From the NCBI RefSeq assembly GCF_002149925.1, contig NZ_MSLT01000012.1:62001-126000 (forward strand): a stretch of DNA of 64,000 nucleotides, given 5' to 3'. Within the stretch, counting starts at the first letter, position 1. The number at the start of each line of letters is the position of its first letter. The stretch is from Thioflexithrix psekupsensis (lineage in GTDB: Bacteria > Pseudomonadota > Gammaproteobacteria > Beggiatoales > Beggiatoaceae). The notes below the pieces were generated by a model that saw nothing but the letters and a program-made list of their open reading frames with translations, did not search any database and was not told the origin of the DNA. This document shows positions 1 through 8,383 of this stretch, piece after piece. The position numbers and the translations under genes are program-made.

Positions 1-2024
1 AATTACAGCGTGTCACTGAAGTGCATTTATTGTTATTGCCTTTGGAAATGCCATTGGCCACAGCTTATGCCAATAATTTGCGTAATCGTTTAATGCAACG
101 GCGGCAATTACCTGAAAATATGACCGGTTGGCAAACGTTATTGTCAGAAATTAGCGAAGTGCCGCACATCTTTTGGCAACAAACTCAATTTACAGTGCGT
201 GGCTTTTTAAGAGCGTTTCAACAAATTGATGAAAAACGCTGGTCAGTGATTATTCTGGTGGTATTTTTATGGTTAATTATAGTATTTTTTATTCGTTATT
301 ATTTGATGGGAATTTTTCATCGACTCAATCAAATGGCGGATATGAGTTCATCGGCTCGCAGTTTATTAATTTTATTAAAATTGCTGCATATTAATCGTAT
401 TGGAATTACTCTGACAGGGATTTTATTATTGATGATTTGGCTGGCTGATCCGCCTTATCCCAGCGTGTTAATTAGTGTCACGGTGGCTTTATTGTGGTTG
501 GGTATTAAATTTCCTGTGGATTTGGCGTGGCTTATTTTACATCCGCGTGAAACTTCTCAATCAGAACAACAAGTTGACCTCGCCAAAATAAAGTTATATC
601 GCCAATTGCGTTGGATGGTGATTTTAACCAGCAGTTTAATTATGATTACCACATTGGGGCATATTTTACCTATTGGGTTGATGGTGCAAGATTTAATTGA
701 TACGGGATTTATGTTGTTTTTATCGATTACTATTTTCCCGATTATGCACATTCGACATTTATTAATTGGTTCATTAAAACAAACGATCAGCGGTTATTGG
801 TTATTAGTGATTCGTTTAACCACCTTAATGATTCCATTGGCACTGTTGGCTGTGGCATTAATGGGATTGATTGGTTATTTAAATTTAGGTTGGTATGTAG
901 CGTGGCGATTGGGTTTATTTTTATTTATATTTGTTGCGTGGTTAGTGGCGCGGGGTTTATTGCAAGATATTATTAAATTGCTGAAAAACTTTGCGTTAAA
1001 GTACAGTGAATATGGTTTGTTATGGACACAAGATATTATTCCGTTATTGGATAAATTATTGGGAGTGGGTTTAGCGATTGGGGCTATTTTTACGTTATTT
1101 TGGATTAATGGTTGGTTTAATGATGAAGTCTTTATGAGCAGTGTTAAAGGCTTTTTTGATTATACCGTGTTTACCATTAATGAAGCCAATATTAGTATTG
1201 GTAATGTACTGTTATCGATTTTTACTTTTTGGGCGGTATTTTGGTTTAGCAGTTGGTCAAAACGGGTTACTTATCGTTGGATTTATAGCAATATTTTAGA
1301 TTTGGGGGTACGTAGCAGTTTATCTATTTTTACCCAATATATTGTGTTGGTGATTGGATTGTTAATTGCCTTGAAAATTATGGGTATTAATTTAACCACA
1401 TTAATGGTGTTATTGGGTGGTTTAGGGGTGGGGATTGGTTTTGGTTTGCAAAACATTGTGAATAATTTTGTCAGTGGTATTTTGCTGCTCGTAGAACGTC
1501 CGCTGCGCACCGGCGACATTGTCAACGTCGGCGGCAATGAAGGCGAAGTCACACAGATCGGAATGCGTTCACTCACCATTAAAACGTGGAATAAACAAGA
1601 TGTTATCGTACCAAACTCGGAATTAATCACCAATTCTTTCGTCAATTGGACGCACAGTGACAAGGTATTGCGCGTCACTTTGTATATCGGAGTAAGCTAC
1701 AATGATGATCCCCATCATGTGAAAAAAGTCATGACAGAAGCACTCAATCAAGTCACTGAGATTTTAAAAGAACCACCGTCTACGGTGAGTTTATGGGAAT
1801 TTATGGATTCAGCCGTGAGTTTTCGTGTGGATTACTACTTTGATCTTTCTGGCCCTGGTGGTTTGGTGGCGCGAGATGCTGTATTGTTTTCTATTTGGGA
1901 TGCACTACGTAAAGAGGGGATCACTATTCCTTATCCTCAACGCGATATTCACGTGCTTACTACAAAAGTACCACAAGATAACCCTTTGACCGATTCCACC
2001 GATACGTATTTTAAGGCAGTTTGA
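1..2024 (+). CDS. MscS-family mechanosensitive channel, 5' end outside window
   Basis: The frame is open from the first bases of the window, so the N-terminus is missing; the GTG at 21 is not a convincing start. About 667 residues are visible. A long hydrophobic N-terminal region with roughly ten membrane segments leads into a C-terminal MscS core. The pore helix is the Gly-rich stretch GGLGVGIGFGLQNIVNNF, followed by the typical beta domain motif (VERPLRTGDIVNVGG) and the VPNSELI segment. Such large MscS (KefA/MscK or YjeP-like) channels sit in the inner membrane and release solutes on hypo-osmotic shock. The ion selectivity and gating cannot be told. A hairpin terminator follows directly. 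The pore region is richer in GC than the rest of the gene. Confidence 0.93.
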   Translation, partial: LQRVTEVHLLLLPLEMPLATAYANNLRNRLMQRRQLPENMTGWQTLLSEISEVPHIFWQQTQFTVRGFLRAFQQIDEKRWSVIILVVFLWLIIVFFIRYYLMGIFHRLNQMADMSSSARSLLILLKLLHINRIGITLTGILLLMIWLADPPYPSVLISVTVALLWLGIKFPVDLAWLILHPRETSQSEQQVDLAKIKLYRQLRWMVILTSSLIMITTLGHILPIGLMVQDLIDTGFMLFLSITIFPIMHIRHLLIGSLKQTISGYWLLVIRLTTLMIPLALLAVALMGLIGYLNLGWYVAWRLGLFLFIFVAWLVARGLLQDIIKLLKNFALKYSEYGLLWTQDIIPLLDKLLGVGLAIGAIFTLFWINGWFNDEVFMSSVKGFFDYTVFTINEANISIGNVLLSIFTFWAVFWFSSWSKRVTYRWIYSNILDLGVRSSLSIFTQYIVLVIGLLIALKIMGINLTTLMVLLGGLGVGIGFGLQNIVNNFVSGILLLVERPLRTGDIVNVGGNEGEVTQIGMRSLTIKTWNKQDVIVPNSELITNSFVNWTHSDKVLRVTLYIGVSYNDDPHHVKKVMTEALNQVTEILKEPPSTVSLWEFMDSAVSFRVDYYFDLSGPGGLVARDAVLFSIWDALRKEGITIPYPQRDIHVLTTKVPQDNPLTDSTDTYFKAV

Positions 2025-2036
2025 AGCATTAACTTG

Positions 2037-2076
2037 CCTGATTGAACTTATTTTAAAAATAAGTCAGGTTTTTTTA
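2037..2076 (+). terminator. Intrinsic terminator after the MscS gene
   Basis: An ACTTATT/AATAAGT stem with an outer CCTG/CAGG pairing is followed directly by seven T residues. It lies 13 bases past the stop codon. Confidence 0.7.
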
Positions 2077-2140
2077 TAGCGTTTCTATAGTAAAATGACA
2101 GGCCTTGTTTTTAACTTTACATTGAGTGATTGGAGGTTTA

Positions 2141-2959
2141 ATGTCTGAAGCTGATGAAATGTCATTATTTGAACACATTCATCGTATGGTAGAAACGATG
2201 TGGTTATTGTTTTTAGAAGGGTTAAATAGCGTTTCATTTTTAGGCATTTCTGGCAGTTATTGGCTGCTGTTATTTCTATTATTAATCATAGGAGGATTGC
2301 TTTTGTTTGGTCGTTTATGGATGGTTATTTCATTTCCTTTTTTAATTTTATTGGGGCGGGCGCGGCGTGCGATAGTTTTATCTCATGTGGATGGCGATAC
2401 GGTGCGGGTTTCTGCACCGCATAAGAACGATAAAAGCCAGATTCCTGTGCGTTTAATTGGTGTTGATACGCCAGAAAGCCGGCGTTCTATGTATATGGAA
2501 ATTGGCCCTTTTGGTAAAGAATCCGCCGAATATACTAAGGGTCGTTTGCCTAAAGAAACGTCTGTGGTTTTGGTTTATGATCATGCTAGACAAGATAAAT
2601 TTGGGCGTGATTTGGCTTATTTATATTTAAAGAATGGTGAGTTTTTTAATGCCACATTGGTGAAAGAAGGTTACGCTTGGGCTGATCAACATCCACCAAA
2701 TGTAAAATTTGCTGAATATTTCGAGAAATTGCAGAAAAAAGCCCAAGCGAAAAAATTGGGTTTGTGGAAAATTTACTCGGCACCGGGTGAACTGCGCGCT
2801 GAATACAAAAGAACGAAGGAATATAAAGCGTTTTTACAGCAAGCAGGACAAGCTGAACCCGCAAAAGCAGAGAAAACCACCGAACCCACAAAACCAAGCC
2901 AAACCCGCTCTTCTCCTCCCAAAAACACAGCCCGTTCCACTGGCGATACCAAGCGATGA
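2141..2959 (+). CDS. Membrane-anchored thermonuclease (SNase-like) protein
   Basis: The ATG at 2141 is chosen because GGAGG lies at 2132-2136; an upstream GTG at 2126 precedes that site. The 272-residue protein has one or two N-terminal membrane segments (about residues 40-75), then an OB-fold nuclease domain with the staphylococcal nuclease signature: VDGDTVRV, RLIGVDTPES and FGRDLAYLYL. The Asp, Arg and Glu residues that bind calcium and act in catalysis in the family are all present. The C-terminal 50 residues are Lys/Pro/Thr-rich and probably disordered. It should be an anchored, calcium-dependent nuclease; substrate and side of the membrane are inferred. Confidence 0.85.
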   Translation: MSEADEMSLFEHIHRMVETMWLLFLEGLNSVSFLGISGSYWLLLFLLLIIGGLLLFGRLWMVISFPFLILLGRARRAIVLSHVDGDTVRVSAPHKNDKSQIPVRLIGVDTPESRRSMYMEIGPFGKESAEYTKGRLPKETSVVLVYDHARQDKFGRDLAYLYLKNGEFFNATLVKEGYAWADQHPPNVKFAEYFEKLQKKAQAKKLGLWKIYSAPGELRAEYKRTKEYKAFLQQAGQAEPAKAEKTTEPTKPSQTRSSPPKNTARSTGDTKR

Positions 2960-2987
2960 ATGGCTTAATTGTGGGGTAGAGGGTTTT

Positions 2988-3686
2988 TTAGGTTGGGTGT
3001 GTCAGATGGGTCACGGGTTCTGTCGCAGGGGGTTGTGGGGCGGGCGCGGTTTTTGCGGGACTGAAAAATAAAGCATCAATTTGCGCTTGCAACAAGCAAC
3101 TGTGCGACGGCTGTTTCCCATAAGCCCAACCATCTAAATCTAAACGATAAATCGCAATAATCGGCTCATTTTGAATGCAGGCAAATACTTTGACCCAAAA
3201 AGAATGCGGTGTAAAACCGATGAGAAAATCCCCGTGTTCGTTCTCAATCCGTTGAAAACAAGTCTCTTTGCGTCCATTTTGCAGAGCTAAACGCAGTGTG
3301 ACAGGTAAATCTGCTTCTAAACCTTGATGATACAATTTTTCGTATAAATGCTTACAAATTCGACGAATATCCGCCGCGGGGTAGTTGGCACGCCGCTGCT
3401 GCCAATCGCTGCAAGTGCAGGTGAGATGGTGTAAATCAACCAGATAATTTTTTTCATCACTGGATCGGCTGGCGGCAAGCGTCAATTTCCCTTCGTCTTC
3501 TACAAACACAGGTAATTGAATCGATTGCGATTCGGGGTAATGAAAAGAACGGCGACGATGCCCCAAACGACGTGCATAATATTTCAGGCGACATTGCCGC
3601 TCGCTGCGCACAAAGTGTAAAACTGTCGCCACCAATAATAACCCTGAAAAAAATACAACTAATTCAAAAATCATAAACTGCACCAA
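2988..3686 (-). CDS. Membrane protein with SWIM-type zinc finger
   Basis: This 232-residue protein has an N-terminal membrane helix (about residues 5-25) and then a C-x-C...C-x-H pattern: CTCSDW followed about 16 residues later by CKH. That spacing fits a SWIM zinc finger, a motif known in nucleic-acid-binding and some bacterial Snf2-associated proteins. The C-terminus is Pro/Ala-rich. The start is uncertain: TTG at 3686 sits about nine bases after AAGGA, but GTG at 3683 and ATG at 3674 are alternatives. It converges on the thermonuclease gene with 28 bases between the stops. The function is unknown; the SWIM call rests on the cysteine pattern alone. Confidence 0.6.
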   Translation of the reverse strand: MVQFMIFELVVFFSGLLLVATVLHFVRSERQCRLKYYARRLGHRRRSFHYPESQSIQLPVFVEDEGKLTLAASRSSDEKNYLVDLHHLTCTCSDWQQRRANYPAADIRRICKHLYEKLYHQGLEADLPVTLRLALQNGRKETCFQRIENEHGDFLIGFTPHSFWVKVFACIQNEPIIAIYRLDLDGWAYGKQPSHSCLLQAQIDALFFSPAKTAPAPQPPATEPVTHLTHPT

Positions 3687-3859
3687 TTGTCACTTTCCTT
3701 AGATTATTTTTACTCATCGCGTGATCGGATTATAGCAATAACAAAAGATTTTTGCTAAAAAATAGCCAAAATCCCTATAGACAAAGTAATAGTATTCGTT
3801 TTAGAATTGAGAAATAATTATATTTTTTGCCATTTCCCTTTAACCAGAGAGTATTCATT

Positions 3860-4225
3860 GTGGATTTAAAAAAAATTAGTGATTCATTAGAACGCTTAGT
3901 GCAATTGGAAGTAAAAACCATTGTTGGCGATTATAGCGAACAAGAAGGGCGTTTAATTCCCAGTCCTTCGGCGCGAGTGATTTCCAGTCGCATTAATTTG
4001 TTGGACGGCGACATTACCACGGCAATGCACGAGGATTTTTTAATGTCTCCTTTAGATGATATTCGTCAATATCACGCCGAGCGAGAACAACAAAGTCAGC
4101 AATTGATTCACAACAACATTCAAGCCTTAAAAGAATTAACCCTATTTGCCGCTCAATTAACGCGCCAACAACATGAACAGGTTCAGTTTCTTAAAAACAA
4201 TCCTGATGAATCTGGACTTTATTAA
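3860..4225 (+). CDS. Unknown protein with Asp-Gly-Asp motif (first of three)
   Basis: The GTG at 3860 is chosen because AGAGAG lies eight bases upstream; an earlier TTG at 3827 has no such site. The protein is about 121 residues, soluble and mostly helical. It carries NLLDGDITTAM in the middle, a motif repeated in the next two genes (VDGDVTTRV and IDGDVTRFV). It also shares LEVKTIVGDY with the LEINTIVKAN segment of the next protein. I do not recognise the family. The gene runs just ahead of the next two with short gaps, so the three probably form one operon. Confidence 0.7.
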   Translation: MDLKKISDSLERLVQLEVKTIVGDYSEQEGRLIPSPSARVISSRINLLDGDITTAMHEDFLMSPLDDIRQYHAEREQQSQQLIHNNIQALKELTLFAAQLTRQQHEQVQFLKNNPDESGLY

Positions 4226-4233
4226 GGCACAAT

Positions 4234-5034
4234 ATGGTTAAGTTTTCTTTAAAGACATTGGCTGAAGATGTATTAACATTAGAGATTAATACCATTGTTA
4301 AAGCCAATATGTCCGCGTGTAAAATGCCCAGTTCTCGTCGTGAGGCATTGTGGAGTATCGCGGGCGATTATCATCTGCAATTGGTAGAATATGGCTGCCG
4401 AGAACCGGTGTGCTGGGCGGGGGCGGGTTTAATGGCTTTTTTAGAGCTTTATGATCGCGCCAATAGAGGCATTGAAAAAACTGAATTAGAGTTAAATCAA
4501 TTTCACCTTAATGAGGCGCAAAAAATTGCCTTGCGCGAAAAAGCCACCATGCTGCAACGCATTAAGGTACAGTCAGAACAACTTGTGTCTGTCTTTAATG
4601 AATTGGCGCGGGCAAAAGGCCTTGATCTTAATGTAGAAGAACAACGCCTTTTATTGGAAAAACGAGCCGACGAAGCGCAATTAAAACCCCCTTTACTTTA
4701 TGACATAGAATCGGTGGCGTGGAATAATGATTTAACGCGAGCGCAAATTCAACGCCAAACGCAAGATTTAGAATTAGATGCGGTACAATTAAGTTTATTG
4801 CGTAAAATTTGGGAAATTGGTACGGAACGGATTTTGTTACAAACAGTGATTCATGTGGATGGCGATGTCACGACGCGAGTGACAGAAAGTTTCTTAATAG
4901 ACTGCGATCCCAATTTGCTGCATATTCATCAAGAAGGCATTACTACCTCTGTCCAATTCTGGTCTAATTTGGTGAAAACCATTCGAGAAGTTGCCGCCAG
5001 TTTCTTTAATCGGGGACAGCGTTTATTTCCATGA
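4234..5034 (+). CDS. Unknown protein with Asp-Gly-Asp motif (second of three)
   Basis: A 266-residue predicted soluble protein starting eight bases after the previous stop and overlapping the next gene by four bases. Its N-terminus resembles that of its neighbour. A long helical middle (about residues 85-200) is rich in Gln, Glu and Leu and may form a coiled coil. Near the C-terminus is HVDGDVTTRVTESFL, the shared motif, which is followed by a short amphipathic tail. No catalytic signature was found. Tight coupling suggests a complex with the two flanking proteins, the third of which would anchor it in the membrane. Confidence 0.75.
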   Translation: MVKFSLKTLAEDVLTLEINTIVKANMSACKMPSSRREALWSIAGDYHLQLVEYGCREPVCWAGAGLMAFLELYDRANRGIEKTELELNQFHLNEAQKIALREKATMLQRIKVQSEQLVSVFNELARAKGLDLNVEEQRLLLEKRADEAQLKPPLLYDIESVAWNNDLTRAQIQRQTQDLELDAVQLSLLRKIWEIGTERILLQTVIHVDGDVTTRVTESFLIDCDPNLLHIHQEGITTSVQFWSNLVKTIREVAASFFNRGQRLFP

Positions 5035-5600
5035 TACAGCGGGTGTTATTATATCTTTCACAATTGCGCCATAACATTCAGCTTTGGCGTACTATGCCTG
5101 CTTTATTTGCACAATTATTACATGATTTATTTGAGCGCGGCGGCTTTGAAGTTCGCACGCCATTGCATTATTCCAATTCGGATCGCACCATTCAGTATCA
5201 AGGTGAATTTCGCACCTTGTTGCAGATTGATGGCGATGTCACGCGTTTCGTGCCACCGCCGTTATTATTTTCCGATACGCAATGGCAACAACAATATCGC
5301 TTGCATTATGAACAACATTGTGCCGAATTGGCACAGTTAAATCGAACGATTGGCTTATTACCGTGGTTAGTGCAGCGAATTGCGGTATTAATTAGTTTTG
5401 TCATGAGTTTATCTGCCACATTCACAGGGATACAACAGGATTTTATCAGTCAATTTAACGCTCCTCCTTGGTTATTTATTATCCTATTATTGGTGGCTGT
5501 TTTTTTATCTACTTTAGTGTTTGCATTATTGTTAAATCGAGTGATTCGTCCTTTGCTACTCCTGATGTTGCGACGACGGTGGCGTACTTTGTTTCGATAA
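5031..5600 (+). CDS. Unknown membrane protein with Asp-Gly-Asp motif (third of three)
   Basis: A 189-residue protein overlapping the preceding gene by four bases, typical of translational coupling. The soluble N-terminal half holds LQIDGDVTRFVPPPLLF, matching the motif in the previous two proteins. The C-terminal half has two membrane helices (about residues 112-130 and 143-168) and ends in a basic stretch (RRRWRTLFR). It probably anchors the operon product to the inner membrane. The family is not recognised. Its last 45 bases overlap the convergent small gene on the other strand. Confidence 0.72.
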   Translation: MIQRVLLYLSQLRHNIQLWRTMPALFAQLLHDLFERGGFEVRTPLHYSNSDRTIQYQGEFRTLLQIDGDVTRFVPPPLLFSDTQWQQQYRLHYEQHCAELAQLNRTIGLLPWLVQRIAVLISFVMSLSATFTGIQQDFISQFNAPPWLFIILLLVAVFLSTLVFALLLNRVIRPLLLLMLRRRWRTLFR

Positions 5601-5828
5601 TTCTAATGGCGCGGTTTGGTTGGGTTTAGCCACTTTTAGCTGTGCTAACAACCAGCAAGGGGTATTGGAACAAACCCGTTCGTAAACTAAAGATTCTGCT
5701 AATGTCAGTGTCTTGAGCATGAACGACAGCGAGAATAACTCTGCACGATGCGGTTGTGTTTCGGGTTGTTTTTCTTCTTTGAACGAACGCAAAACGCGGC
5801 ATTGATTTTCTAAAATATGAGACAACAT
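5556..5828 (-). CDS. Small hypothetical protein
   Basis: The ATG at 5828 is preceded by AAGAGG about eight bases upstream, which makes it a better start than the first codon of the open frame at 5900. The 90-residue product has no recognised domain; it is Ser/Thr/Gln-rich with two cysteines in the middle and a Pro/Ser tail. Its 3' end overlaps the convergent membrane-protein gene by 45 bases, so either end may be misjudged. Function unknown. Confidence 0.45.
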   Translation of the reverse strand: MLSHILENQCRVLRSFKEEKQPETQPHRAELFSLSFMLKTLTLAESLVYERVCSNTPCWLLAQLKVAKPNQTAPLELSKQSTPPSSQHQE

Positions 5829-5973
5829 AATACAGACCTCTTTGATAAAATGTAACTTATTGCACCCGCACAATATGTGGGCATGATCGCCTTTTTTCAT
5901 GACAAATTCATTGACGAACGTCTAAAAAACAGGAATACTGGACAACACGCTATTTTGGCATCAGGACACCGAT

Positions 5974-7581
5974 TTGTACCAACGTTTTCATCAGCGTCAA
6001 CACCGTTTGTTGACCGCACAAATCGCGCAAGAATTACGGCGCGGTCTCAAAGGTTTAGAAAAGGAAAGCCTGCGCGTGACGCTGGACGGCGATTATGCGC
6101 AAACGCCTCACCCTGTCGCGCTGGGATCGGCATTGACACATCCGCATTTGACGACCGATTATTCGGAGGCGTTGCTTGAGTTTGTGTCTCCGCCGCTGTC
6201 AGACCCTGCCGAATTGTTGCAATTTATGCACAATGCCCATCGCTTTGTTTACCATCATCTGGCGGCCGATCAAGAAATGCTTTGGGTCAACAGCATGCCC
6301 TGTGTGGTACATGGCGATGAGAGTATTCCCATTGCGTGGTACGGCACGTCCAATGCGGGATTGATGAAGCATGTGTATCGACGGGGTTTAGGTTTTCGTT
6401 ATGGGCGGGTGATGCAGGTGATTTCGGGAGTGCATTTTAATTATTCTGTCCCGCTTGATTTTTGGCCGATTTATCAAGCTTTAGAAAATAATCATCAGCC
6501 TTTACAAACTTTTATTAATGACAATTATTTTGCTTTAATTCGTAATTTACAACGCTTTGGTTGGTTAATTATTTATTTATTTGGTGCTTCTCCTGCATTA
6601 TGTCGCTCATTTCTAGCGGGACATTCTAATTATTTTGAAGTGTTTGATGAGTGTACTTTTTACGAGCCTTATGGGACTTCTTTGCGCATGAGCGATGTGG
6701 GTTATCACAATAAAACGCCTACGCTTAATGTTTGCTATCATAATTTAGACACTTATTTGGGCAGTTTGCGCCGCGCCATGAATACACCACATCCCAAATA
6801 CGAAGCGATTGGTGTGCGGGTCAATGGGGAATATCGCCAATTAAGCACTTCTGTTTTACAGATTGAAAATGAATATTACAGCACCATGCGCCCTAAACAA
6901 GTGTTGCACGCGGGCGAATCCCCATCTCAAGCCTTGCGACAACGCGGCGTGCGTTATGTGGAGTTGCGTTCGTTGGATGTGAATCCTTTTGCGCCTACGG
7001 GAGTGACGGAGACGCAATTGCGTTTTTTAGAAGTGTTGTTATTATTTTGTTTATTGCAAGACAGCCCGCCAATTACCGAATTAGAGCATGAAGAAATTGA
7101 GTATAATCAAAGTGCTGTGGCTTTGCGCGGTCGTGCATCGGGTTTAACTTTGCGCCGTTTGGGACAAGCCATTGTTTTGGATCATTGGGCAAAAGAATTG
7201 TTCGACGCATTAGAAACCATTGCCGCACTCATTGACGATCCCCATTATCCCATTTATAGCGCAGCCATTGCCCAAGAAAAAGAAAAATTGTCACATCCAG
7301 AATTAACACCATCCGCGCAAATGTTGGCGTTAATGCGAAATAAAAAAATGGGTTTTTTTCCTTTAACCTTACAGTTATCTTTGCAAAATGCGCAATTCTT
7401 CAAACAATCCGCGCCTAGTACCCTATTCGATAGCGAATTTGAACAATTGGCAAAACGCACTTTATTAGAACAAGCGCAATTAGAGAAAAATGACAAGGTC
7501 TCTTTTGAAATGTATTTGACTCAATATTTTAATCAAACCAGAGAGACTTCAGATGCTTTAACGCGCTGTACGGGTGCTTGA
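5974..7581 (+). CDS. gshA: Glutamate-cysteine ligase
   Basis: GshA joins L-glutamate and L-cysteine using ATP, the first step of glutathione synthesis in the cytosol. The 535-residue protein matches the proteobacterial type (E. coli enzyme 518 residues). Visible landmarks are GLEKESLRV near the N-terminus, TTDYSEALLEFVSPP, VISGVHFNYSVP, and the C-terminal SLDVNPFAPTGV. The start is a TTG at 5974, seven bases after AGGA; no in-frame ATG lies between it and the upstream stop at 5923. It is a single gene with no gshB next to it. Confidence 0.95.
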   Translation: MYQRFHQRQHRLLTAQIAQELRRGLKGLEKESLRVTLDGDYAQTPHPVALGSALTHPHLTTDYSEALLEFVSPPLSDPAELLQFMHNAHRFVYHHLAADQEMLWVNSMPCVVHGDESIPIAWYGTSNAGLMKHVYRRGLGFRYGRVMQVISGVHFNYSVPLDFWPIYQALENNHQPLQTFINDNYFALIRNLQRFGWLIIYLFGASPALCRSFLAGHSNYFEVFDECTFYEPYGTSLRMSDVGYHNKTPTLNVCYHNLDTYLGSLRRAMNTPHPKYEAIGVRVNGEYRQLSTSVLQIENEYYSTMRPKQVLHAGESPSQALRQRGVRYVELRSLDVNPFAPTGVTETQLRFLEVLLLFCLLQDSPPITELEHEEIEYNQSAVALRGRASGLTLRRLGQAIVLDHWAKELFDALETIAALIDDPHYPIYSAAIAQEKEKLSHPELTPSAQMLALMRNKKMGFFPLTLQLSLQNAQFFKQSAPSTLFDSEFEQLAKRTLLEQAQLEKNDKVSFEMYLTQYFNQTRETSDALTRCTGA

Positions 7582-7685
7582 ACCATTAATTTTTATTCTT
7601 TTTTCACTCTGGCATTGCAATCGAGTTTGACCTTGTTAGAATAAGATCAATCTATTGTGATCGCATCATCGAATCTATTTGACGA

Positions 7686-8330
7686 ATGGCTATTAACACG
7701 AAAATAAATCAAAACGCTGCCCCTACGCTGGCTTTACTAAAAAGCCGTTTCCCCGACATTTTTGTCGATGATGCCACGCGGATGCGTCCTTTAAAGATAG
7801 GAATACATAAAGACTTGTTTGAGGCCTTTGAAGGACAGGTCACGCGCATGTCGATTCGTGGCGCGTTGGCTTTGTATACCAGTTCTGCCGAGTATAAGCC
7901 TGTGGTGCAGCCTGGTGTGGCGAGAATTGGCTTAGATGGTCAGCCGTGTGGCGTGGTGGAGGCTGAGTATCAAGAACATCCAGCGAAAACGAAAAAAGAT
8001 AAAGCGCGTCCTGCCCGCACGGAAGCCCCGCCCAAACGCCGTGGCACAGTACAACACCCCACTCGCCGCGTGCGAGCGCGAAAACAAGAGGACGGTCAAG
8101 CCCCTGCCCCTTCTACTCGTCCTTCGCGTCCCCCGCGTCAAGGACACGGCACACGCCCTGCGGTGGTCATTCGCACGGCGGTCAAAGTTCCCGTTCCTCA
8201 TGCCAATCCCTCCGCACCCTTATTATCCGATGAATTAAAAAACGATGCGGCAGGAAATCGACCCATTATTAAATTGAAAAAACGGCGCAAAATTTCTTCT
8301 GATGAGGGAGGAGAATCCAGCGGGGAATAA
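7686..8330 (+). CDS. proQ: ProQ/FinO-domain RNA chaperone
   Basis: The N-terminal 100 residues have the FinO/ProQ fold signature: FPDIFVDDATRMRPLKIGI, then RGALALYTSSAEY and GVARIGLDGQPCGVV. These proteins bind structured small RNAs and mRNA 3' ends. The remaining 110 residues form a long, strongly basic, Pro/Arg/Lys-rich tail, seemingly disordered, ending KLKKRRK and an acidic tip. The full 214-residue length fits ProQ (E. coli 232). No clear ribosome binding site precedes the ATG. It converges on the cyclase-like gene. Confidence 0.85.
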   Translation: MAINTKINQNAAPTLALLKSRFPDIFVDDATRMRPLKIGIHKDLFEAFEGQVTRMSIRGALALYTSSAEYKPVVQPGVARIGLDGQPCGVVEAEYQEHPAKTKKDKARPARTEAPPKRRGTVQHPTRRVRARKQEDGQAPAPSTRPSRPPRQGHGTRPAVVIRTAVKVPVPHANPSAPLLSDELKNDAAGNRPIIKLKKRRKISSDEGGESSGE

Positions 8331-8383
8331 TTTGGATTTTGATGATTTGGGGAAGCCTTCTATTACGCTTATTACGCTTCTCC

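Noticed and set aside
7932-8238. Two extra open frames inside proQ
   Set aside because: They are shadows of the GC-rich, Pro/Arg-coding tail of proQ in other phases, with no start signals or family match.
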